A stretch of 64,000 nt of DNA. It comes from an uncultured Hyphomicrobium sp. Lineage in GTDB: Bacteria > Pseudomonadota > Alphaproteobacteria > Rhizobiales > Hyphomicrobiaceae. Of this stretch, positions 57,009-64,000 are shown one piece after another. Within the stretch, counting starts at the first letter, position 1. The number at the start of each line of letters is the position of its first letter. Position numbers and translations under genes: made by a program. The notes below the pieces were generated by a model that saw nothing but the letters and a program-made list of their open reading frames with translations, was not told the DNA's origin and searched no databases. Location of the stretch: positions 232,968 through 296,967 of the forward strand of contig CAKTFJ010000003.1 of the NCBI GenBank assembly GCA_934555825.1, read 5' to 3'.

Positions 57009-58895
57009 GTGAAAACCAAAAGAAAAAGACGCACGGAGCCTATCGAGAAACGGCTGAAAGACATTCAGCACGAAATTCTCGTCGCGGTCGCGTCCGGCAA
57101 GCCGCTGCATGATGTGATGACCCTCCTGTGCGCCCGCGCCGAGGAGATCGCACCCGACACCATCTGTTCGGTCATCCGGGTGGATTCGGAAGGAAGGCTG
57201 CGCCCGCTCGCGGCCCCGTCGCTTCCCGACGATTACTCCCGCGGCATCGACGGTTTGGCGATCGGCCCTATGATCGGATCGTGCGGAAGCGCGGCCTATT
57301 ACGGCGAGCCGGTGGAGGTACGCAGTATCCGAACCGATCCGCGCTGGGTCGATTTCCGGGATGCCGCGCTGGCGCTCGGATTGAGGGCGTGCTGGTCGAG
57401 CCCTATCAAATCGCATGACGGGCGCGTCGTCGGCACGTTTGCCTTCTATTTTTCGACCGCACGCAAGCCGAGCAAGACCGAAAAGTACATCGTCGAGCTT
57501 TGTGCGCATCTCTGTGCACTCGCCATAGAGCATTGGGACGCGCAGGCACGTATCCACCACCTGGCCTACACGGATACGCTCACCGGCCTTGGGAACCGCG
57601 CGCTTCTCTCGGAGCACTTCTCCGACATCCTCGCTCGCGCACACGCGATGAGCAAAGAAGTCGCTGTGTTCTATATCGATCTCGACGGTTTTCGCGCCAT
57701 CAACGATCTTCGGGGCCACAAGGCTGGCGACCAGCTTTTATGCCGCGTCGCGGATAGAATTCGCGCCATCACGGGCGAAGCCGATCTGATCGCCCGCCTT
57801 GGCAGCGATGAATTTCTCATTGTGAAAACACAAGGAGAGGATCGCAATGAGTTCGTCACCCTTGCGCAGCGGTTGAGCGAGCAGCTCTCGGGCCGATACG
57901 GTCTCGAAGCGGACGTCGAGGTCAAGGCCGCGGCGTCCATCGGCGTTGCTTGTTTCCCGGGCGACGGCAAGGATCTCGATGGCCTCATGGGGCATGCCGA
58001 TACCGCGCTCTGCCGTGTGAAGCGGGAGAACCGCTCCGGCTATGCCTTCTACTCGTGTGAAATGGACGCAGAGAAGCACGCCCGCCGCTCCTTCGAGCGC
58101 GACGTATCTCTGGCCGCTGCTGCAGGCCAGCTGTCCGTCGTCTACCAGCCCCAGGCCAATGTAGAGAGCTGCGACATTATCGGGTTCGAAGCGTTGCTGC
58201 GTTGGAAGCATCCGATCCATGGCTTCGTGTCGCCCGAGAAGTTCATTCCCGCGGCGGAAGCGTGCGGCGTCATTACCGAGATCGGCGCATTTGTTCTGAG
58301 AGAAGCGTTGGCTCAGGCCGCGCGGTGGCCGGATCACCTGCGCGTTTCCGTTAATGCCTCACCAGCGCAAATCGTCCACGTCGATTTCGCGCATCTCGTC
58401 GAGGAAACGTTGCGTGCCTCGAATGTCGATCCCAGCAGGCTCGAGATAGAGGTGACGGAGAGCCTGTTCATTTACGATTCGAATGCTGCGATGAAAACGC
58501 TGGAGCGGCTGAAGGCGCTCGGGGTCAGCGTCGCGATCGACGATTTCGGAACAGGGTACTCCTCGCTAAGCACGTTGCGGTCGTTTCCCTTCGACCGCAT
58601 CAAGATCGATCGGAGCTTCGTCGCCGACATGGTCGAGAACTCGGACGCAGCCGCAATCGTCAATTCGATCCTGAGCCTCGGCCGCGCCCTCGCTCGCCCC
58701 GTCATCGCCGAGGGCGTCGAGACGCAATTGCAGCTCGAAATGTTAAGGGATTTGGACTGCAGCGAAGTGCAGGGCTACCTGATCGGAAAGCCGCTACCTA
58801 TCGCGAAGTACGCTCAAATCGTCAAGCCGGTGCCAAGGAGTGAGAAACGGACGCGATACGTCCCCCGGAAAAAACAAGAGCAGTTGACTGCTTGA
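57009..58895 (+). CDS. GAF-GGDEF-EAL cyclic-di-GMP phosphodiesterase
   Basis: The 628-residue cytoplasmic protein has a GAF domain (about 25-175), a GGDEF-type domain (about 185-345) whose signature reads GSDEF and is probably inactive, and a full EAL domain (about 360-610) with FEALLRW, VNASPAQ, VTESLF, DDFGTGYSSL, IKIDRSF and AEGVE. It should hydrolyse c-di-GMP under control of a small ligand at the GAF domain. The GTG at 57009 was chosen because of the strong GGAGGAGG at about 7 bases; a GTG at 56988 is an alternative. Confidence 0.9.
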   Translation: MKTKRKRRTEPIEKRLKDIQHEILVAVASGKPLHDVMTLLCARAEEIAPDTICSVIRVDSEGRLRPLAAPSLPDDYSRGIDGLAIGPMIGSCGSAAYYGEPVEVRSIRTDPRWVDFRDAALALGLRACWSSPIKSHDGRVVGTFAFYFSTARKPSKTEKYIVELCAHLCALAIEHWDAQARIHHLAYTDTLTGLGNRALLSEHFSDILARAHAMSKEVAVFYIDLDGFRAINDLRGHKAGDQLLCRVADRIRAITGEADLIARLGSDEFLIVKTQGEDRNEFVTLAQRLSEQLSGRYGLEADVEVKAAASIGVACFPGDGKDLDGLMGHADTALCRVKRENRSGYAFYSCEMDAEKHARRSFERDVSLAAAAGQLSVVYQPQANVESCDIIGFEALLRWKHPIHGFVSPEKFIPAAEACGVITEIGAFVLREALAQAARWPDHLRVSVNASPAQIVHVDFAHLVEETLRASNVDPSRLEIEVTESLFIYDSNAAMKTLERLKALGVSVAIDDFGTGYSSLSTLRSFPFDRIKIDRSFVADMVENSDAAAIVNSILSLGRALARPVIAEGVETQLQLEMLRDLDCSEVQGYLIGKPLPIAKYAQIVKPVPRSEKRTRYVPRKKQEQLTA

Positions 58896-58928
58896 GCGCA
58901 AGCAATTGCCCCTGGCAAGGGCGACGCC

Positions 58929-60023
58929 TTAAATGTCGCCGTAGGTCGACACCTGATTTCGTCCGCCCGATTTCGCGTCGTAAAGCTTGGTGTCCGCGCG
59001 TTGGACGAGCAGTTCCGTATCGTCTCCCGAACGGTATTCCGCGACGCCGAACGATGCCGTCATCTGTCCGATCTTCTGGTTTGTCTCGCGGATCGTAAGC
59101 TTCTTGCTTTCAAACTGCCGCCGGATGCGTTCGGCGATCGATTTGGCGGCATCTTGGTCAGCCTTCGGCAGGATCATCGCAAACTCTTCGCCACCATAGC
59201 GGATCACGGTGTCGCCCTCGCGCACGCTGGCCTCGATGACGCGCGAGAACATCTTGATGATCTCGTCGCCGACCTGATGGCCGAAAGCGTCGTTGACGCG
59301 CTTGAAGTGGTCGATGTCGCACATGACGAGCGAAAGCGGTGTGCCGGTATCGCGGCTGTCCGCGATCGCCTTCTCGATCTCGATGTCGAAGCACCGCCGG
59401 TTGCCGACACCCGTCAACGGATCTCTGAGCACCACTTCTTCTGCTTCGATGAGGTTCGAGCGAAGTGTTTCGATCTGCCGCCGGGACTCTTCGAGCTTGA
59501 CCTTGAGCTCGCTGCTGTCGCGACGCATGCGCTCGTTCTCGGCAACGAGCAGGCTTACGATGACGCGAACCTGTTCACCCTCGGAAAGGTGAGAAAGGCG
59601 CGATTGCGCGTTGGCGAGCGACTTCGCATAGCTCTCGTTGGACGAAATATGTGCACGGATCAGTCCGAGCACCTTGGAAAGCTCGCGTTCGATGCGATGG
59701 CCTGCTTTCGCGACGGCGGTCGATGTACCGCCGATGCTCGGAAAGCTCGCGCGCGCAAGCAACGGCACAAAGCGGGCAATGAGCCATGCAAACGCGCCGA
59801 CGATGGCGAGACCGACGAGCGCAATGGCGAGGATGGCGAAGGGATTGTACTGCGTCGAGATGATCGTGCCGCCACCGCCGACGTGCACCGACCGCAGCGT
59901 CCGGATGGGTGTCAGATCGAAGTCTGAAATGGCCAGCAAAGCGAGAATCGCTGCGCCAAGCACACCTGCCCCGACCGCAAGAAAGCCTTGCTGAGAGCGG
60001 GGCAAGTCGCGGGATGAGTTCAT
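58929..60023 (-). CDS. Membrane-bound diguanylate cyclase
   Basis: The 364-residue protein has two membrane helices (about 13-32 and 62-87) flanking a short periplasmic loop. A helical linker follows, then a GGDEF domain with RYGGEEFAMIL. The active signature is intact, and the inhibitory I-site REGD lies five residues before it, so it should make c-di-GMP with product feedback. It converges on the GAF-GGDEF-EAL phosphodiesterase with 33 bases between the stops, a natural make-and-break pair. Confidence 0.93.
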   Translation of the reverse strand: MNSSRDLPRSQQGFLAVGAGVLGAAILALLAISDFDLTPIRTLRSVHVGGGGTIISTQYNPFAILAIALVGLAIVGAFAWLIARFVPLLARASFPSIGGTSTAVAKAGHRIERELSKVLGLIRAHISSNESYAKSLANAQSRLSHLSEGEQVRVIVSLLVAENERMRRDSSELKVKLEESRRQIETLRSNLIEAEEVVLRDPLTGVGNRRCFDIEIEKAIADSRDTGTPLSLVMCDIDHFKRVNDAFGHQVGDEIIKMFSRVIEASVREGDTVIRYGGEEFAMILPKADQDAAKSIAERIRRQFESKKLTIRETNQKIGQMTASFGVAEYRSGDDTELLVQRADTKLYDAKSGGRNQVSTYGDI

Positions 60024-60498
60024 GGATGAGCACTTCGACCAAGCGATGCGGAAACCGCACCTGAACGACAGCGGTCTCTCTTACAGCTTATGCATACATC
60101 TGAACATGTGCTAATTTGGACAATAGACAGAGCATCCGCACCGAGATGCCGTCAATTCCGCGCCGACACGCATAACGCAGTGAATTCGAACAAGAAAAGC
60201 AGATCTGTCCAGATTGGCCGAGGGCACCGTACGCTATATTATGAACATTTACAGCCTAAATGATTCGCGAGGCGCCAGAAAGCAAAGGCAAGAGCCCGCC
60301 CTCCATCGCGGCCACCTATCCATCGCTCGTTGCTGAGCGAAATGAGCGCGCGACTTCCGGACGCCGCGCCACTTGAGCGTTGAGATCGGTCTCCCCAGAT
60401 TACGCAAAGCTTCGCAAACGACGTTCCGCACTCGTTTTATGCCGTCATTGCGTGCGGCGCCTCCGCTTTGCGGCCGAGATAAAGCACAAGGAGATCTC
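60024..60498. other. Divergent spacer, no gene seen
   Basis: This 475-base stretch lies between the diguanylate cyclase (minus) and the SDR gene (plus). I see no reading frame with a start, RBS and protein-like sequence. The part near 60090-60260 is AT-rich and likely holds the promoters. Confidence 0.5.
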
Positions 60499-61287
60499 AT
60501 GGACCTCAACCTTGCCGGCAAAACGGCCCTCGTCACTGCGTCCTCCGGCGGCATTGGCCTTGAGATTGCCCGCTCGCTGGCGGCCGAAGGCGCGCGCGTC
60601 ACGATCAACGGCCGGAGCGAGGCTGCCGTCGACAAGGCTATCGACGGCGTCCGCAAAACGCACCCCGCGGCCGATCTCGTTCCGCTCGTGGCCAACAACG
60701 GCACGGCCGAGGGATGCGCTGCTACGATCGCCGCAATTCCCACAGCAGACATCTTGGTGAACAACCTCGGGATCTATGAGGCAGTCGGATTCTTCGACGA
60801 AACGGACGAAGCCTGGCAGCGGTTGTTTGAGGTCAACGTCATGAGTGGCGTGCGTTTGGCGCGCCATTACCTGAAAGGCATGATCGAACGGGGTAGCGGG
60901 CGCGTCGTGTTCATATCGAGCGAGTCCGGCATCAGTCCCGCGCCCGAGATGGCGCACTACAGTGCCACCAAGACAATCCAGCTCGGTATTTCACGGTCTC
61001 TTGCGGAGCTGACCAAGGGAACGCGCGTGACCGTCAACTCCGTGCTCCCCGGTCCGACACGTACGGAGGGCGTGGAAAAATTCATATCGAGCGTTTATCC
61101 GGATGTGGATCTCGCAGAAGCGGAGCGCCTCTTTATGGCGGAGAACAGGCCGTCGTCGCTGATTGCGCGCCTGATCGACCCTAAGGAAATCGGCGATGTG
61201 GTGGCCTTCGTCTGCTCCGAGCGCGCATCCGCAATCAATGGGTCGAACATCCGCGCTGAAGGCGGATTGATCCGGAGCGCGTTCTAA
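60499..61287 (+). CDS. Short-chain dehydrogenase/reductase
   Basis: The 262-residue product has the cofactor motif [12 protein letters not shown] (about 14-25), the structural NNLG, and the catalytic Ser with YSATK (Tyr-x-x-x-Lys). These are the classical SDR hallmarks. The middle Gly-x-x-x-Gly is TASSGGIG, and NGR after strand 2 suggests NADP. The substrate cannot be told from sequence. The ATG follows AAGGAGA at 6 bases. It stands alone. Confidence 0.9.
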   Translation: MDLNLAGKTALVTASSGGIGLEIARSLAAEGARVTINGRSEAAVDKAIDGVRKTHPAADLVPLVANNGTAEGCAATIAAIPTADILVNNLGIYEAVGFFDETDEAWQRLFEVNVMSGVRLARHYLKGMIERGSGRVVFISSESGISPAPEMAHYSATKTIQLGISRSLAELTKGTRVTVNSVLPGPTRTEGVEKFISSVYPDVDLAEAERLFMAENRPSSLIARLIDPKEIGDVVAFVCSERASAINGSNIRAEGGLIRSAF

Positions 61288-61342
61288 GTAAAACGCTGCT
61301 CATGCCGTGTTTGTCGGCCTTCTAGGCGATCGATGAGGCGCC

Positions 61343-62851
61343 TCACAAGAGCCGCGTAATCGCGGCCTCCGTATCACGTCGTTCCGCGTCCGTGAGATCG
61401 AGCCCGGCCTTCGTTCGCCGCCAGAGAACGTCATCTGCCGTGCGTGCCCATTCGTGATCGCGGAGATAGCAGACCTCGCGCTCGGTCAGCCCGCCGCCGA
61501 GCGCTGCTCCAAGATCCGCATCGTGCGCCGCATCGCCGATGATGCGATCGGCGCGCGTTCCATAGAGCGACACGAGGCGGTCGAGCGTTTCGGGGGCGAG
61601 CCCAGGCCGTTGCCGTGCCAGGCCCGTGCGATAGCCCGTGAGGCCCTGCGGTCCCACATCTCCGCCCGGCAGAGGCGCATGGGCCGTCCACGCTTCGCCC
61701 ATATTGGGGAAGAACGCCCGAAGCCGGTCCAGCGCCGCTTCGGCCAGCAGGCGAAACGTCGTGATCTTCCCGCCGATGATGTTGAGTAAAGGAGCTGATC
61801 CGGCCGGCTGAACGAGGTCGAGCCGCCAATCGCGCGTCACGGAGGATGCGGTCGCAGCCCCGTCGTCGACGAGGGGGCGAACGCCCGCGAACCGCCACAC
61901 GATATCGGCGCGCGTGAGCGGGTGAGAAAGGTAGCGTGCTGCGGCATCGATCAGATACGCCTCCTCCTCCGCACTTGCGACGAAGCCCTCGGCGGGATTT
62001 GAGACGATGACCTCGGTCGTGCCGATCATCGTGAAATGTGAACCGAACGGCAGCACGAACACGATGCGCCCGTCGGCGTTTTGCAGGAGAAAGGCGTCGC
62101 TTGCGCCGGGGATGCGCGGGACGACGATGTGTGTGCCGCGCACGAGCCTCAGCGCCGGCACAGCCGCTTCGGATTCGGCCCCTGTCGTTCGGGCGAGTGC
62201 AGCGACCTCCGCGCACCACGGCCCGCCGGCATTCACGACGGCGCGCGCGGAGAAAGATTGTTGCGCGCCGTCAGCGTCGGCTTCGATCCGCCAGCTCAGG
62301 CCCTCACGCGCGAGGTGGGTGACGGGCGTCCGCGTCAGGATGTGCGCGCCGCGTTCGGCAGCGTCGACCGCGGTGATCGCAACGAGCCGCGCATCGTCCA
62401 CCCAGCAATCGTAGTAGGAAAATCCGTTACGGAATTCAGGACGCAGCGCGGCCCCCATAGGATCGCGCGTGAGGTCCACCGACGCCGACGCCGGAATACG
62501 GCGGCGACGCGCCAGCCTGTCATAGAGGAATAGCCCGGCCCGCATCACGATGCGCGGCCGCATGCCGGCAGCGTGCGGGATGACGAACCGCAACGGGTGG
62601 ATCAGATGCGCCGCGCGGTCGAGCAGAACCTCCCGCTCCGCGAGCGCATGCCGCACCAGCCTGAATTCGCGATGCTCGAGATAGCGCAATCCGCCATGGA
62701 TCAGCTTCGAGCTTGCCGACGAAGTCCCGCCGGCAAGATCGCCCTTCTCGAAAAGCACGACCTTAAGGCCGCGTCCGGCAGCATCGGCAGCGATACCGGC
62801 GCCGTTGATACCGCCGCCGATAATCGCCAAGTCGTAGATTGTGCCGGACAT
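61343..62851 (-). CDS. glpD: Aerobic glycerol-3-phosphate dehydrogenase
   Basis: GlpD oxidises glycerol 3-phosphate to dihydroxyacetone phosphate at the membrane, passing electrons to quinone through FAD. The 502-residue product has the FAD motif IIGGGINGAGIAADAAGRG at the N-terminus, SSKLIHGGLRYLEHREF, and a C-terminal domain with CYLRDHEWARTADDVLWRRT. No glycerol kinase or transporter gene is next to it. The ATG at 62851 follows GGAG. Confidence 0.95.
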   Translation of the reverse strand: MSGTIYDLAIIGGGINGAGIAADAAGRGLKVVLFEKGDLAGGTSSASSKLIHGGLRYLEHREFRLVRHALAEREVLLDRAAHLIHPLRFVIPHAAGMRPRIVMRAGLFLYDRLARRRRIPASASVDLTRDPMGAALRPEFRNGFSYYDCWVDDARLVAITAVDAAERGAHILTRTPVTHLAREGLSWRIEADADGAQQSFSARAVVNAGGPWCAEVAALARTTGAESEAAVPALRLVRGTHIVVPRIPGASDAFLLQNADGRIVFVLPFGSHFTMIGTTEVIVSNPAEGFVASAEEEAYLIDAAARYLSHPLTRADIVWRFAGVRPLVDDGAATASSVTRDWRLDLVQPAGSAPLLNIIGGKITTFRLLAEAALDRLRAFFPNMGEAWTAHAPLPGGDVGPQGLTGYRTGLARQRPGLAPETLDRLVSLYGTRADRIIGDAAHDADLGAALGGGLTEREVCYLRDHEWARTADDVLWRRTKAGLDLTDAERRDTEAAITRLL

Positions 62852-62929
62852 GCCCCATCCGCTCCCATTCCCTGAGGGTATCGAACACATTCCTCAGAGC
62901 GCATCAATGGGGGCGGATTGGGGTGGGGT

Positions 62930-64000
62930 TCAGCTCGTGAAGAAGCTCTGCGTCCCGTGTGCCTCGATCGCTTCTGCCAGGCGGCCGAGAGCGTGCACGT
63001 AGGCCGCAGTGCGCATCGAGGCGTTCTTCTCGCGCGAGATGTTCCAGATCGCACGGCCCTCGCGTTCCACGATCGTCTTCAGCCGGTCGTGGATCTCGTC
63101 GAGGGTCCAGTAGAAGCCCTGGCGATTCTGAACCCACTCGAAGTAGGAGACCGTCACTCCGCCGGCGTTCGCCAGAATGTCGGGCAGAACGACGATGCCG
63201 TTCTTCTCCAGGATCGCGTCGGCTTCCGACGTCACCGGCCCGTTGGCGAGTTCGAGGACGATTTTCGCCTTCACCTGTGCCGCGTTGCCTTCATGGATCA
63301 TGTTTTCCAGCGCGGAAGGCGCGAGAATATCGCACGCGACGCCGACGAGATCGTCGGCCGACATGACTTCGTGCCCATCTTGCCCGGCCGTGCTCGAGAC
63401 CGACTGGCCGTTAGCCTTCGCTGCGAACAGCTTCTGGAGGTTGAGCCCGTTCTCGCACTTGATGGCGCCGGACGAGTCCGAAACGGCAACGATCTTATGG
63501 CCGTCGGCCGCGAGCAGGGTCGCGATATGCTGCCCCGCATTGCCAAAGCCCTGCACAGCTACGCGCGCGCCTTGGCCAAGACCGAGGTCGGCCGCGAGAT
63601 GGCGAACGAGATAGTAGCCGCCGCGCGCGGTCGCGTCGCCGCGACCGAGCGAACCGCCGAGCGCGATCGGCTTGCCGGTGATGACGGCGGGCTCGGCCTG
63701 GCCGACGATCTGGGCGTATTCGTCGGCCATCCAGCCCATGATCATCGAGTTGGTGTAGACGTCCGGCGCCGGGATGTCGCGGTCGGGGCCGAGGATGCGG
63801 GCGAAGGCCTGGATATAGGCGCGCGACAGGCGCTCGATCTCGGCCTTGGAAAGCTTGCGCGGATCGACCTGCACGGCGCCCTTGCCGCCGCCATAGGGCA
63901 GGTTCATCACCGCGCATTTGAAGGTCATCCAGAAGGCCAGCGTCTCGACCTCGTCGACGGTGGCGTCGGGATGGTAGCGGATGCCGCCCTTGGTCGGGCC
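62930..64000 (-). CDS. Glutamate dehydrogenase, 5' end beyond the window
   Basis: The enzyme interconverts glutamate and 2-oxoglutarate plus ammonia. The 356 visible residues begin [11 protein letters not shown] at the window edge, so the first part is cut off. They show the substrate motif with the catalytic lysine in [12 protein letters not shown], the Rossmann fold [17 protein letters not shown], and the C-terminal [20 protein letters not shown] typical of GdhA/RocG. Coenzyme choice (NAD or NADP) cannot be told with confidence. Confidence 0.93.
   Translation of the reverse strand, partial: GPTKGGIRYHPDATVDEVETLAFWMTFKCAVMNLPYGGGKGAVQVDPRKLSKAEIERLSRAYIQAFARILGPDRDIPAPDVYTNSMIMGWMADEYAQIVGQAEPAVITGKPIALGGSLGRGDATARGGYYLVRHLAADLGLGQGARVAVQGFGNAGQHIATLLAADGHKIVAVSDSSGAIKCENGLNLQKLFAAKANGQSVSSTAGQDGHEVMSADDLVGVACDILAPSALENMIHEGNAAQVKAKIVLELANGPVTSEADAILEKNGIVVLPDILANAGGVTVSYFEWVQNRQGFYWTLDEIHDRLKTIVEREGRAIWNISREKNASMRTAAYVHALGRLAEAIEAHGTQSFFTS

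Overview
The window is a GC-rich alphaproteobacterial chromosome segment. The block rpsB-tsf-pyrH-frr-uppS-cdsA-dxr-rseP-bamA (minus strand, 34-10893) is the usual alphaproteobacterial order. Together with pseudoazurin, a long ribosomal protein S2, an ODC-type decarboxylase and many cyclic-di-GMP genes it suggests Hyphomicrobiales, perhaps a Hyphomicrobium-like organism. The genus is a guess. No prophage, insertion sequence, integrase or CRISPR array was seen.

Layout. 34-10893: translation, isoprenoid, phospholipid and outer-membrane assembly genes. 11249-18881: an EAL-CBS-GGDEF protein, a soluble two-PAS chemotaxis transducer, a ThDP enzyme, a DUF4384 envelope protein and an NTF2-like secreted protein. 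18988-25097: rmuC, tex, a PLP decarboxylase and small genes. 25466-32610: a sulfur and cysteine island. 32844-38227: an RND/MMPL exporter, a secreted protein of unknown function and a molybdopterin oxidoreductase. 38514-41973: the elongation factor P cluster (epmB, a GFA-family gene, epmA, and divergent efp). 41995-50119: a LOG-family hydrolase, a coiled-coil secreted protein with a very basic tail, an Atm1-type ABC exporter, pseudoazurin, serB and a channel-like/GGCT fusion. 50182-56243: miaA and the ilvB-x-y-ilvH and ilvC branched-chain genes. 56461-64000: a Cys-rich secreted peptide, two more cyclic-di-GMP proteins, an SDR, glpD and a truncated glutamate dehydrogenase.

The most notable system is the island at 25466-31948. 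A family 2A encapsulin shell protein (28803-29714) overlaps by 14 bases the start of a cysteine desulfurase (26546-28816) that carries a 348-residue disordered N-terminal extension, the hallmark of the cargo of these shells. A serine acetyltransferase (29809-30798) lies upstream on the same strand, cysteine synthase (25466-26455) converges from the other side, and a CysB-like LysR regulator (31019-31948) diverges. The island therefore encodes cysteine synthesis (serine to O-acetylserine to cysteine), cysteine breakdown to persulfide inside a protein shell, and probably its own regulator. A perfect 9-bp inverted repeat overlaps the predicted -35 box of the encapsulin promoter. A TusA-like sulfur carrier lies about 400 bp beyond the regulator.

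A second coherent module is EF-P: the 189-residue EF-P has Lys34 in the HPGK loop, and both the lysine ligase (EpmA) and the aminomutase (EpmB) are next door, so EF-P is probably beta-lysylated.
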